From Bettongia penicillata ogilbyi (lineage: Eukaryota > Chordata > Mammalia > Diprotodontia > Potoroidae), in NCBI GenBank assembly GCA_023548195.1, contig JAJHZJ010000252.1, positions 4,751,242-4,815,241 of the forward strand: 64,000 nucleotides of DNA. The letters run 5' to 3'. Numbering within the stretch: position 1 is the first letter of the stretch; every line of letters starts with the position of its first letter. The notes beneath the pieces are model-generated. The model did no database searches. It was not told the DNA's origin and worked only from the letters and a program-made list of their open reading frames with translations. The position numbers and the translations under genes were made by a program. Below, piece by piece: positions 26,001 to 33,469 of the stretch.

Positions 26001-29000
26001 CTTTCCAATGGACACAATTCTTCTATTAGCAAGGCATGTATTGAGAAAGGAAAGGTATATGTTTAGCTACAAAGGCATGTGACCAGGAGAGATTCGCTTT
26101 TTCTGTGAAGTTCTTTGTATCTGGGTAAATTGTTGAAAGCATATCTGTAGGAAACTGAGCTCAGGGGTACTATTTTATCTCTAAAGCAATGACATGATCA
26201 AAAAATAACAGTAAATCCTCATACACTGGGGAAGGCTATAAAATTAATGATGGTAGCACATCACAAAGCCCAAACTGCAACTGATGAATGACTTTGCTGC
26301 GAGTTCTCTCCTTAACTGACTATCTGGCCATTTTAAACTTACACTCTCCTGCACATCATCCACTGCACGGCTTCTCTCATCATTCCCGTTGTAATTCTGC
26401 ATGGCTTCAGTGTATGTCCTAAGGAAGGTGTCCTTGATCTAAGAAAGGATAGCAGATAGGCAACATGAGGTTTTTACATCAGTTAAGCATTTAGGAAGGA
26501 ATTACTATACGCCAGCACACACCAAGTGCGGAGGATGCTAAGAGAAGTAAATTCATGCTAACATGCTGGTTTTCATTTTAAGATAACCCTTGGGAAAACT
26601 GCTCATGGCAGTTAAGAGCTCAGGAGGAGACACGACTCTGAAAGCTCAAGGGGTATTTAGAGATCACTCAGCCTGATCCCTTCTTTTTTACAGGAAGAAA
26701 CTAAGGCCTAGAGTTGTTTCTTAAAATCCTTTATTATCAGATGTCTTTTGTTTGCTATCAAAATATTTTAAGTATTTTCAATATTTTTATAAAACAAGAA
26801 TGAAGCTTGACTTTGCTTGATGAGCTGTCTAAGTATGAATGTCTGGGACTGACAACATAAATGGGTAATCTGGGCCCAGAATTAAATACAAGGAGGAAAG
26901 CGGGCTGGATTATTTTCAGGAATTTGAAAAACATCTTTACATACATCAAGCTCCTTCTAAAAACAAAAGTCCATCTTTTTAATACCAAAATTCTATCAGC
27001 ATTATTGTATAATTATGAGACATGGAACATAACTGTCTTTTAAGAACTAAAGATGAATACAAGAGTGAAGTGGTGCTTGGGGAAGGGGCATTAAGCAGTG
27101 TGCAATACATCATCTGGGAAATGTATAGAAAGAGAGGATTGGTGCTTATGACCTAGTAAAGCAGAAAGGTGGTTGCTGGACAGTCCTGTTATCTCTGTGA
27201 TGGTGGGAGGTGGGAGAGACTCACAATACACTGGGTGGACCCTTGTAGCAAATTCATGAGAAGAAGAGTCCTGCAGTGTGGACAGTCCTGCACAGGTTGC
27301 AATTTGCATCGCTGGAGGGGATACCCAAACTGATGAAATCAGATTTATTTAAGCATTTGAAAAGTGTGACTTAGGGGAGGATAGTGTTGAGTGTAGTGAA
27401 CTGACTGAAGAAAATGATCTATTACTGAAATACTACGTCTTATCACCTGCCTGGGAATACTAGGGCCATGGTTCTGTCATTTATATGGGAAAAGGTATTT
27501 AATGAAGTGGAAGCAGGAGACTGTCAAAGATGGGATAGTACTTAGGAGAGGAGAGTTTGTGGCTGAAACGCTGAACCAAGGTGAAGGAAATACTATATTT
27601 TAAGCCAGGAACTAGCTATTTTCTCCAAGCATCTGATTTAGATTTGCGTTTCTTTCCATGCTTTTACTCAGTCTCACTCAAAGTAGAATTCTAAAGAACA
27701 GGTCATTTTAAGGAATATTAAAACCAGCTGTAGAAATTCCCATGGCTTCTCAGGAAGGAAAAAAAAAAGAGACTGACAGGCTTCACTGACCAACATTTAC
27801 TCAAGAAAAAATGGACAAAGGATTTCCTTTAATGGCCTTCTTTGAATTTTTGGCATAAATTAATTTATTGATTTTAAAATCATAAAGACATCTCTATATG
27901 CATTTTACTGTTACTTCTGGGAAGACATGATACTTAAAATATATCAGAGAAATTAATTTGGCTTAGCTTTGCAACCTTGAAAATCCTCCCTTTATTATGT
28001 GTGCATGTGTATATATACATATATGCGTATGTGTATATATATATATGTGTGTGTGTATAATATATATATAGTGTACATCTTACTGAAAGGGCTATATTTC
28101 AAAAGCATATTTATTCTATATTATAAGCTTTGGCACTGTAACAGGGCTAAAGAATGACCTTTCATGATGGACACATAGAGACTGCATAAGGGTAAGTAGC
28201 TAATAAGTCAGCTTCTGAGCTTTGGTCAAATCTGTTCATTTGAAATCATAATTTCAGCCCATGATATAGCTAAAAAACTACCCCCATTCAAACCAAACAG
28301 CAGTTTGCAAGTGCTATGCACATCTTAAAAAGTATCAATGAATCTTCCCTTCCAAAAACAGTACGGATGGTTCCTGCCCCCTGGTTTGTATGCACTTACC
28401 TCATGGCGAAAGACGAAACCTGAGATGCCCGCCACCAGCTCAGCCAAGAACACCAGGGACAAGAACATGGCGTACTGGGAGGAGGAAAGGTTAGCAAAGT
28501 ATTAATCCTGGAAACTCTACTTTTACACACAGCAGTAGAGGTGTTTGTCTTCTCTGTGGAGATGTAATACCTGAAGTACCATGACCATTAAGAAAAGCTT
28601 GTGTTAGAAACAGGCGTCAGAAGCTGAAGCTGCTACTTCTTTCTAACCTATCCTCTGCTCTCCTCTCATCAGCTTCCTTTCCCCTCAAACAGCCAGTATA
28701 CTATCCCTGAATTACTGGTATATTTGTTTATGGGGAGCAAATCCTCCAGGGATCACACAGCTACCCTGCCCAGTCCACATGTAAGTTCTTCTGGTGATAC
28801 TCCCAGCGCTGGAAACAGAATCTTGTCAGGTGAAAAAACAAATGAACACAAGATTGGGGGTATAAAGCTCCCTTTCCCTTATTTTTCCGTGGTTAAAAAA
28901 TTTCTCCTTAGAATAATAAAGTGCTGAAAACGTCCTTAGAAATTATGTAGTTTGCCTCCTGTTATTTTAAAGAAGAAAAAATTAAACCCAGAGAGATGCA

Positions 29001-30925
29001 CGACTTGTCCGAGGACACAGGCAGAGCCCAGGTGTTGATGGTTAGTATACACCTTTCTCTTTCCTGCTCCAAAGGAAACTTCTCCCAAATAGTCACTTTT
29101 ATCTAAAGTCATAGCTTGTAGTCGTACAGGTTTGTAGCAGTGTTTAGTGGTTCTGTAGTTTGGGCAGGAAACATGGTTATTTCACAGATCTGTATGTGTA
29201 TTTATGTTAGGCTTAAATTCTTTTACTAGGTCAGTAACCATTGCTTTAAAAATAATCATTTCTCTCTCCCCTTGCTTTTCTTGCCCAAGGTCAACCCTGG
29301 GCACATTAAAAACAACCTTACTTGTGAGAAGCACTAGATGGACAGGCCTCACTCACAATACTAGTGCATTCTGGGCAGGACACTAGTACTAGTACACGTT
29401 CCCTTACATACGTGGAACACAGGAACAGCCGTGATGCACCTTGGACTCTTTTTACTTCTAAAGCGTTAGGGTTAGTGGATGGGATCCTACTGCTCATCCC
29501 TCCTATCGAGGTTGACAAGAGAAACCAATTAATATCGATTGTCAAAGTGATTTATTCGATGTGAACTGGGCACAGACCAAGTTCTGTCATCAGATGGTAG
29601 TGAATGCTATCAGCTCCCAGGGTTAAGCTAAACCAAGCAAGACGGGGCTCAAAGACTTGCTACCTTTCCCGTTCACTGGGTGGCACATTTAACACAGGCC
29701 CCATTTCATGCAATTAACATTAAGTGGGGGCCCTGACCTCCTTTCATTTACAAAAACTACAACAGTAATTCTCAGAAATGAAGAGTGCTATGAAAGGCAC
29801 CTTGAGTACAAAACGTAGACCAGCGGCGGGCCACAGCACTGATAATCCCAGCAGCAACCCAACCCCAAAGTCTAGCCACTCTTTCTGCTCGCTCATGGAA
29901 ATACAGGCTAAATATCTTCTAGTGTAAATACAGTGTGAAAGTGGAAATATACTTTTAACACTGGTCCTGACAGCTGGTACTTTATGACTGCAGCAAGAAA
30001 TGAAGCAACTCAAGGGAGCCAAGGGAGGAGTCCGGTGCCTCAGAAGAGTCAAGTTTTGCCGGCTGTTGATCACTTTGCCTCTTCTCTTTCACATTTCTCT
30101 AAATATAGGGTCAGTAAGGAGGAATAACACAACAGCTTTTAAAGGGTGAAAAGCCCAGCAGTAATTCTAGGCCCGGAGAAGGAAACGTGACACTGTGCAA
30201 CCTTTCAGCCGCGCCGTGCTCTGTGACACAGCTGGACCTCTGTGGCTTGTGGCTAGACGGTGCTGATTTAGGGGAGGGAGAAGTGCCAAGCGCAGCCACA
30301 GTTGAGATGAGAAAATTGATTTCCCAAAAGGGAACAAGGAGGTCACTCCAAATGGAAGGCTGCTGGTCAGGCTCCTGAGTTGCTTAGCGAAGATGTGTAA
30401 TGTGGCTGAAGGAAGTTTCCAGTGTGGCACATAAAGCTGGCATCAGGGCATTTTGCCATGAGGTTATAAAGGGCATCTTTATGTTCCCTAGCAACAGCTT
30501 TTGCCAGTCAGCCTCACAGAGGGGACACACTGTTGTTTTAGCACTCTTCCTTGCGTTAATTAGGTCTGGTGAAAACTGAATTTTTGCTTTTAGCAGAGAG
30601 ATAATGGCTAAATGAGTCTGTGGATGCTGAGGCCTTTCTTGCCCAAAGAATCACCATTTTTCATCTGTATGCCTTTTCAAAAAAATCATGGCATAAGCAA
30701 TTTTAATACTGCAACATACATCATTGACACACTCACCAGTTTTAACATCCATGGGCTTCCACGACATGTGGCAAAGCATCCAAATAGGCCAAAGACCACA
30801 ATGGTAGTGCCAGTCCCAATAAGCACATAGGGGGCATTGGTGGAGTTCTCTGCAATAAGAGAAATGTATGTGCCCAAAGTAAGCTTGCCCCAGACTCCAA
30901 CTGCCAGGAGAATAACACCCGTGAT
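3467..30925 (-). CDS. TSPAN7: TSPAN7 (tetraspanin-7), partial gene, exons 2-7 joined
   Basis: Six minus-strand exons (30737-30925, 28400-28474, 26343-26438, 23949-24104, 13286-13369, 3467-3535) join in frame to 222 codons plus a TAA stop. With the 27-codon exon 1 of the human gene this gives 249 residues, the known TSPAN7 length. The product is a four-pass membrane protein of the tetraspanin family, abundant in neurons and pancreatic islets; the human protein organises membrane partners and binds the PDZ protein PICK1 through its C-terminus. Visible hallmarks are the CCG motif and PSCC motif of the large extracellular loop, further loop cysteines, five N-glycosylation sequons and a C-terminus ending YEMV. 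All coding exons here are multiples of three and every intron is phase 0. Exon 1 and the promoter are absent, so the gene is partial because the window ends. No frameshift or in-frame stop is seen, so it looks functional. Confidence 0.97.
3536..4960. other. Intron 6, 3' part, unassigned
   Basis: Moderate AT content with no repeat I can name and no convincing frame. The short open frames at 3482-3793 and 4509-4769 have no protein character. Confidence 0.5.
4963..5028. repeat. (TA)n tract with central cgtatacg
   Basis: Two (TA)n runs flank cgtatacgca, giving an almost self-complementary stretch that could extrude a cruciform. Confidence 0.85.
5040..6420. other. Intron 6, unassigned
   Basis: No recognisable family or exon-like frame. 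A few purine-rich and pyrimidine-rich segments only. Confidence 0.45.
6422..6650 (+). repeat. MIR-type SINE
   Basis: Order of motifs: taggagacctaggttcaaatctc head, caagtcaatta, then cctcctctgtaaaatggagataa. Confidence 0.7.
6660..8540. other. Intron 6, repeat-poor stretch
   Basis: No repeat recognised across about 1.9 kb. It contains homeobox-type TAATTA/ATTAAAC words (6940-6980), a 9-bp-arm palindrome at 7932-7950 and several CpG-bearing segments (7750-7910). It is a candidate for conserved intronic regulatory sequence, on appearance only. Confidence 0.35.
8546..8790 (+). repeat. MIR-type SINE
   Basis: Motifs gacctgggttcacatcctgac, ctcagtttcttcatcaataaaatgg and accttaaatgctttataaa in order identify a diverged MIR. 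Confidence 0.75.
9455..9665 (+). repeat. MIR-type SINE
   Basis: Contains attagctgtgtgaccctggg, caagtcatgtggcttc and gctttataaaccttaaaac. Confidence 0.75.
9880..10110 (+). repeat. L2-class LINE ORF2 fragment (post-YADD region)
   Basis: Plus-strand frame reads YHLYVNNSQIYI followed by HKHLKLNI..TEL, the L2 reverse transcriptase segment around the YADD box, with ADD changed to VNN. Catalytically dead. Confidence 0.65.
10500..11106 (+). mobile_element. Probable solo LTR of an endogenous retrovirus
   Basis: A TATA box (TATATAAA, 10949-10956) lies about 70 bases upstream of an AATAAA (11018-11023). A T/C-rich stretch follows (ctttaccttgacctc), then a probable U5 with a pyrimidine-rich end near 11106. 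This promoter-to-poly(A) spacing is typical of retroviral LTRs with a short R region. No primer-binding site or gag/pol follows, so it is a solo LTR. The left edge is uncertain: TG at 10257 preceded by tcag would match a tcag after the CA at 11105-11106, giving an 850-base element with a 4-bp duplication. It is antisense to TSPAN7. Confidence 0.5.
11170..11420 (+). repeat. CR1/L3-like LINE 3' region, degenerate
   Basis: Resembles the CR1/L3 3' segment (gaaactagagatgttcagc, gaggaagaatttcctaacaatctg). It is similar to the better copy at 34035-34445. Confidence 0.45.
11425..11605. repeat. AT-rich low-complexity with (TA)n
   Basis: TATG/CATA-rich sequence ends in a pure (TA)n run at 11571-11602. 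Confidence 0.8.
11606..11765 (-). repeat. MIR-type SINE
   Basis: Antisense MIR order: tgattctcacaacaaacctgt, cattactattgccc, tcatacagccagtgtgtgtc, then acaggtcctcc. Confidence 0.65.
11766..13285. other. Intron 6, 5' part, unassigned
   Basis: No repeat recognised with confidence and no additional exon apparent. Possibly an eroded SINE at 12060-12240. Confidence 0.4.
13286..13369 (-). CDS. TSPAN7: TSPAN7 exon 6 (end of large loop, TM4 start)
   Basis: Twenty-eight codons begin GCYDLVTSF after an acceptor ending ccCAG and end GIAFSQ before the donor GTATGG. The GCYD cysteine completes the large-loop disulphide pattern, and MGIIAGVAFGIAF starts transmembrane segment 4. The exon lies about 10.6 kb downstream of exon 5 along the gene. 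Confidence 0.96.
13370..13956 (+). other. Intron 5 start, with a MIR-type fragment (13720-13835)
   Basis: Mostly unassigned. The segment cttaagtcacttgacttc...tcctcatgaataaaatgag...ctagatctatgattcc is a MIR/THER-type 3' part. Confidence 0.5.
13957..14010. repeat. (TC)27 microsatellite
   Basis: An uninterrupted run of 27 TC units. On the TSPAN7 sense strand it is (GA)27. Confidence 0.95.
14172..14352 (-). repeat. MIR/MON-type SINE
   Basis: Antisense motifs agctggaagcgactcgaaag, cattttacagatgaggaaac, agtgacttgcacaaggc and aggatttgaactcaggtcct identify a full-length-like copy. Confidence 0.75.
14353..15210. other. Intron 5, unassigned
   Basis: No named repeat. Overlapping short frames on both strands at 14594-15100 carry no recognisable domain. 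Confidence 0.45.
15215..15615 (-). mobile_element. L1 3' end, old fragment
   Basis: The antisense L1 3' segment reads ttcaataatatttcactac, gctgattttccaactggtc and ctgttcttttgctatcacaaac, then ggaatggttttgtacac. It is strongly diverged. Confidence 0.6.
15616..16774. other. Intron 5, repeat-poor stretch
   Basis: No repeat recognised. Positions 16000-16340 are complex, non-repetitive sequence that could be conserved; this is visual judgement only. Confidence 0.35.
16775..17130 (+). mobile_element. L1 3' end fragment
   Basis: Plus-strand L1 3' order: ctattggtgaagctgtgaa, ccctttgactcagagatccc, ccaaaaggagattaaagatag and gaactggaaatgctcatcgac. It is old and interrupted by small deletions. Confidence 0.6.
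17595..17745 (-). repeat. MIR/MON-type SINE fragment
   Basis: Contains gagggaccctggagatcagc-like tissue, cagatgagaaagctggaac and gggacttactaaaggccaca in antisense order. Confidence 0.6.
17955..18215 (-). repeat. Marsupial tRNA SINE with 3' gccaagaaaac-type region
   Basis: Read on the minus strand, a tRNA head (ggcatagagagtaagagcac) leads to gagttcaaatccc, cctcatttcctt and then the 3' region gccaagaaaacc...gagtcagaccc. The same 3' region occurs in plus orientation at 31366-31583, so the two copies are one family. Confidence 0.75.
18500..18770 (+). repeat. L2-class LINE 3' end
   Basis: Contains ttccttcaagactcagttcg, caccttgcagc, then ggtacccagcacccag and cttaataaatacttgttgct. The G-quadruplex motif lies inside this copy. 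Confidence 0.7.
18646..18667 (+). other. G-quadruplex motif G5TG5TG5TG4
   Basis: Four G-runs are separated by single T loops, which is the most stable class of parallel G-quadruplex sequence. It lies on the TSPAN7 template strand in intron 5. Confidence 0.85.
18990..19395 (+). repeat. L2-class LINE 3' end
   Basis: Contains cctcgcacctggaacgctat, aaaagccttccctagcccc, cagcacttagtgcagtgcct and aaatgtttactgaattgaa, the standard L2 3' order. Confidence 0.8.
19397..19540 (-). mobile_element. L1 3' end fragment
   Basis: Antisense L1 3' words cgttatagtattccctta and cccctactgttagacattt. Confidence 0.5.
19545..19875 (+). repeat. L2-class LINE ORF2 fragment
   Basis: Carries ctctctatactccttcttggtgatcat and aactcccagatttacag, the L2 segment around the YADD box; the box reads YSNN and is inactive. 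Confidence 0.65.
19880..22030 (-). mobile_element. Long L2-class LINE copy (endonuclease end to 3' end)
   Basis: About 2.1 kb of minus-strand L2. The 3' end is at 19880-20100; the reverse transcriptase remnant (FYDTVLFWL, then IIISIWDDCQIYI in place of the YADD box) is at 20645-20929. Upstream minus-strand frames to about 21960 (FTNDHNRL, PHLTITSI) match the endonuclease-to-RT linker as I recall it. Multiple frames are broken, so it is inactive. It is the same orientation as TSPAN7 and lies in intron 5. Confidence 0.65.
22090..22911 (+). repeat. L2-class LINE 3' region
   Basis: Contains gcgaccacgtcactccac, cattggctgcctctc, ataaagccctccataatcc, aagctccttgagaggagagg and cttaataaatgctgactgaat. 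It includes an internal degenerate tandem repeat at 22632-22725. Confidence 0.75.
22912..23065 (+). repeat. MIR-type SINE 3' part
   Basis: gagcaggttagaaccac, ctcctcgtgtgtaaaattgag and gtagactataaagc in MIR order. Confidence 0.55.
23066..23948. other. Intron 5 upstream end, unassigned
   Basis: No repeat recognised apart from a short (CA)n at about 23072. No additional exon found. Confidence 0.45.
23949..24104 (-). CDS. TSPAN7: TSPAN7 exon 5 (large loop core, cysteine motifs)
   Basis: Fifty-two codons start LSCCGVQ after an acceptor ending gTAG and end TKVNQK before a weaker donor, GTTTGT. The exon carries the tetraspanin signature CCG, the PSCC motif, another loop cysteine (SDC), and four sequons: N-Y-T (N155), N-W-S (N158), N-T-S (N177) and N-M-T (N188). 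The final conserved loop cysteine is the first cysteine of exon 6. Human TSPAN7 has N-E-T at N177, so the glycosylation site is kept although both following residues differ. Confidence 0.96.
24190..25960 (+). mobile_element. L2-class LINE ORF2 copy, interrupted by an L1
   Basis: Plus-strand L2 sequence runs to the reverse transcriptase. The frame reads PQGSILGPLF at about 25831-25860, the conserved RT motif before the YADD box, and the box itself has decayed to LDHH. Positions 24845-25213 are an L1 inserted later in the opposite direction. Frames are broken throughout. Confidence 0.7.
24845..25213 (-). mobile_element. 5'-truncated L1 3' end nested in L2
   Basis: A T-rich start (the reverse of a poly(A) tail) is followed by the antisense marsupial L1 3' segment, including cctggttctgctcacttcac and cctcagttcacagaaatc. 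The flanking L2 sequence resumes afterwards. No clear duplication was found. Confidence 0.65.
25961..26342. other. Intron 4 upstream part, unassigned
   Basis: No repeat or frame recognised up to the exon 4 donor. Confidence 0.5.
26343..26438 (-). CDS. TSPAN7: TSPAN7 exon 4 (large loop, first part)
   Basis: Thirty-two codons begin IKDTFLRTY after an acceptor ending cttTAG and end VDDVQES before the donor GTAAGT. This is the helical stalk of the large extracellular loop, before the CCG motif. Compared with the human protein as I recall it, there are a few changes (D to E and T to N near the middle, H to D and R to E near the end). The exon therefore varies more than exon 2, as expected for the outward-facing loop. 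Confidence 0.96.
26439..26824 (-). other. Intron 3 start, with MIR fragment (26645-26735)
   Basis: Antisense MIR words agatcactcagcctgatccc and acaggaagaaactaaggcc. The rest is unassigned. Confidence 0.45.
26825..27345 (+). mobile_element. RTE-clade LINE, ORF2 C-terminal fragment
   Basis: The plus-strand frame reads NLGPELNTRRKAGW, then TKVHLFNTKILSALLYNYETW, which is the RTE/BovB ORF2 segment after the reverse transcriptase (canonical form LGPELNRR..AGW and RLFNTTVLPALTYASETW). The 3' part (tgggagagactcacaatacac, then gggtggaccc) matches the RTE C-terminal domain. It has stops and is inactive. RTE elements are active or recent in marsupials and are thought to mobilise some of their SINEs. 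Confidence 0.75.
27346..27999. other. Intron 3, unassigned
   Basis: AT-rich, with no named repeat. Confidence 0.45.
28000..28072. repeat. TATG/TGTA microsatellite
   Basis: Mixed (TA)n, (TG)n and TATG units. Confidence 0.8.
28400..28474 (-). CDS. TSPAN7: TSPAN7 exon 3 (TM3)
   Basis: Twenty-five codons start with TAC GCC ATG after an acceptor ending cccCAG and end FVFRHE before the donor GTAAGT. The exon encodes transmembrane segment 3 (hydrophobic run MFLSLVFLAELVAG) and the start of the large extracellular loop. Length, phase 0 at both ends and sequence match the mammalian TSPAN7 exon. Confidence 0.97.
28475..28919. other. Intron 2 downstream part, unassigned
   Basis: No repeat recognised. 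The frame at 28724-28927 has no known domain. Confidence 0.45.
28920..29050 (-). repeat. MIR-type SINE, degenerate
   Basis: Antisense MIR remnants: acgtccttagaaattatgtag, aagaagaaaaaattaaaccc and gcacgacttgtccgaggacac. Confidence 0.5.
29051..30736. other. Intron 2 upstream part, repeat-poor
   Basis: About 1.7 kb without a recognisable repeat. Many overlapping short frames on both strands (29318-30430) have no domain. This clean sequence beside the highly conserved exon 2 is a candidate for conserved intronic elements. Confidence 0.4.
30737..30925 (-). CDS. TSPAN7: TSPAN7 exon 2 (TM1 end, small loop, TM2)
   Basis: This exon has 63 codons, residues 28-90 if exon 1 has 27 codons. It begins ATC ACG GGT after a pyrimidine-rich acceptor ending CAG and ends PWMLKL before the donor GTGAGT. 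It encodes the end of transmembrane segment 1, the small extracellular loop with an N-S-T sequon (N54) and transmembrane segment 2 followed by the intracellular CRGSPW turn. As far as I recall the human protein, the 63 residues are identical, which indicates strong constraint. No alternative start is needed because the exon is internal. Confidence 0.97.
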
Positions 30926-31302
30926 CTGAAAGAGAGGGAGAGGAAAGAAAAGGAGTATTTAATTCAGAGGAACGGTTAGAATTCATAGAATGCAACAAAC
31001 TTTTGGAATTTAAGTCAAGAAGTCCAGAGACCTAATGGTTCTGATCCCAAAATGTGTAAGTCATAATGTGTTCAAGTCTTGTAATAAATACAAATTTTAA
31101 AAAATGCAACCCTTATACATCCAATGCCAAAACAGGACGTATGAAATCGATGATATTACCTAATGACTAATATAATTCAAAGAGGTGTTAGAAATTACAA
31201 GCCAAAATCTTCTCTCTCCAACTGTCTGGTCATACTAGGTATCTCACAATGAAGTACATTTGCGACCCTCCAACAAGGATAACTTTAAAAATTCAAGACT
31301 TT
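30926..31302. other. Intron 1 start, unassigned
   Basis: Polypyrimidine tract of the exon 2 acceptor (30929-30955 on the minus strand), then unassigned sequence. Confidence 0.5.
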
Positions 31303-31725
31303 CTTTTGATACAGTAGGACTGAGTTTAAATCCCAGCTTTGTAACTTATTATGTGGTCCTGGGCAGGGTAGCTAGGTGGCACAGTGGATAGAGCACTGGG
31401 CCTAAAGTTAGGAAGTTCAAATCTAGCCTCTGACACTTACTAGCTGTGTGACCCTGGGCAAGTCACTTAACCCTGTCTGCTGGAGAAGGAAATAGCAAAG
31501 CACTCCAGTATCTTTGCCAAGAAAACCCCAAATGGGGTCATGGAGAGTCAGACACTATTGAAAAAACGACTGATCAACAACACGAGATCTTCGGTAAATC
31601 ACTTAATTTTCTTAAGGGTGCTTCCTCATCTGTAAAACAAGGCCAAAGACACTAACCCCTTGAACTAGTGTGAGCAAAGTGTATTTGAGTGACTACATAA
31701 ACGAAAGCTACGGTATTACTCTTTA
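31303..31725 (+). repeat. MIR-type SINE split by a younger SINE
   Basis: The left half (gactgagtttaaatcccagc, tatgtggtcctgggca) stops at 31366 and the right half resumes at about 31584 (gtaaatcacttaattttc, cttcctcatctgtaaaac). The intervening sequence is a second SINE. Confidence 0.7.
31366..31583 (+). repeat. Marsupial tRNA SINE (gccaagaaaac type), nested in MIR
   Basis: The head gggtagctaggtggcacagt leads to acttactagctgtgtgaccc, caagtcacttaaccctgtctgc and the 3' part agcactccagtatctttgcc, then gtcatggagagtcagac. It has no A tail and no obvious duplication. Same family as 17955-18215. Confidence 0.8.
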
Positions 31726-32389
31726 GATAACAACATAATTTCCTCTTTCAGGTTAAATCTTATTAGCAAAATTACCATTACAACAAAAATTTCTATACAA
31801 AAGAATATTTCCAAGCCCTACTAATAGCCCATTTGGGGAGTTCCTTTTTTCTTAAACACTACTCAATACTGTAGAACTCTAGGACAAAAGAAGGATCTGA
31901 ACAGTCCTTCTGGACTAGAAGCGATCGTATTTGCCCAAACCCCATGTGAACCACTGGATGAGATCCCGAGAGCTCCGAAATCCAGAATTTAGCAACACGT
32001 CGCATGCAGTTCTGCTCCAAATACATTTCCCTTTTTTCATTAAGAGACAATGGTGGATATGCTAGAAGAAGTGTTGGAATGCAACTGGGGAGAAGGTGAG
32101 AGCAGCGATATGCCACCTTTAAAAACAGAACTAAACACACAAACCTTGTAGCTGGGGGGATCAGTTATCAGGAATAGTGAAACAGGCTTGGAAAGATGTT
32201 GGATGACACGTTTTGTGTTCTCTGCTGACATCTAGTGGACAATGAGAAAATATTTCCATTTCTTTTTCCCATTCCTACCTACTTATTGAAGGAAAATATA
32301 AAATGTTACCTGATCTCATATATGAGTGTTTAAATAACTTGGGGTTACCATAAATGTGAGAGATACTTGGGAGTGTGGATAAGATAAAA
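31726..32389. other. Intron 1, unassigned
   Basis: No repeat recognised. Confidence 0.45.
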
Positions 32390-32490
32390 TAGTGCATGTA
32401 TATGTGTGTGCATATATATGTATATACATACATACATACACACAAATATGTGTATATACATACATACATACACACAAATACAACTACATC
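32390..32490. repeat. TACA/TATG microsatellite with 29-bp duplication
   Basis: The 29-base words at 32420-32448 and 32452-32480 (both starting gtatatacatacatac) are identical. Confidence 0.85.
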
Positions 32491-32710
32491 TACAGAACAT
32501 CTACATCTTTGGATTCCAATGAATTATTCTAAAACCATATCAACCAATGTTCTGAGCAGTCAAGAAAACTTGTTATACCACACAGTAATTTAACATTCAA
32601 CAATTCAGAAATGCACTCTATACACCACGGGAATTCCATAGATAGAACATAATTTGATCTCACATTTGACAAAGTCTCTCATGATATGCTTGTGCACAAA
32701 ATGGAAAGAC

Positions 32711-33455
32711 CAACCAATCAATCCACAAGGATTCATTAAATATTTAACTATGTGCCATGAATTTTGCTGATGCTGATGATACAAAGACAAAAAAATGAAA
32801 TAGAGACATGTCCAAATAAAAGAATATAAAATTCACATAAAAGAAATACAAGGAGTTTAAGTGTAATAGCGGAAGAACCAGGAAAAACTTCATGTAGAAG
32901 GTGGTGTCCTGCAGACAGTGATGAATTTTTGCAAGGCAGTGGTGAGGAAGGAGTGTATTCTAGATATCGGAGAAGGCCCTTGCGTGGAGAAAGGAGATGG
33001 ATTTCACTGTACATGCATGAGGGAAAAAGAGAAGTCCAGGTGTCCTAGACCAGAGGATAGAGGAAAAGAAGAAATGTACAGAACTGGAGAGATGGGTTCA
33101 CCTCATGTCATGATGGACTTTAAAAGCCAAACAGATGAGCTTGTTTTATTCTACAAGCAACAGAGAACCACTAGAATTTACCGAGTAGGCGAGTAATGTA
33201 GGCAGATCCGCCCTTAATTAAAATCACTTCGATAATTATGAGAGAGAATGGATTGAAGTGGGAAAAGCCTTGACACAGAGAGACCTATCAGGAAGTTGTT
33301 GCAATAATCTTGGAGAGGGGTGGTAAAGACCTAAATTAAGATTGTGGTTGTGCGAATAGGTAGACGGCACTAGGTAAAAGATGCTATGTAAGTAGAAATG
33401 GCAAGTTCTGATAACTGAAGGAGATGTAGACAACAATAGGTTTAGGTGGATTTGG
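32711..33455 (-). repeat. L2-class LINE 3' region
   Basis: Antisense L2 order: ggattcattaaatatttaac, aacttcatgtagaaggtgg, gaaccactagaatttaccgag, then tcaggaagttgttgcaataat. Confidence 0.7.
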
Positions 33456-33469
33456 AATAAGTTAATTCA

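Noticed and set aside
30651..30998. Longer minus-strand frames over exon 2
   Set aside because: They overrun both splice sites or use another frame. The exon is bounded by clear GTGAGT and CAG signals.
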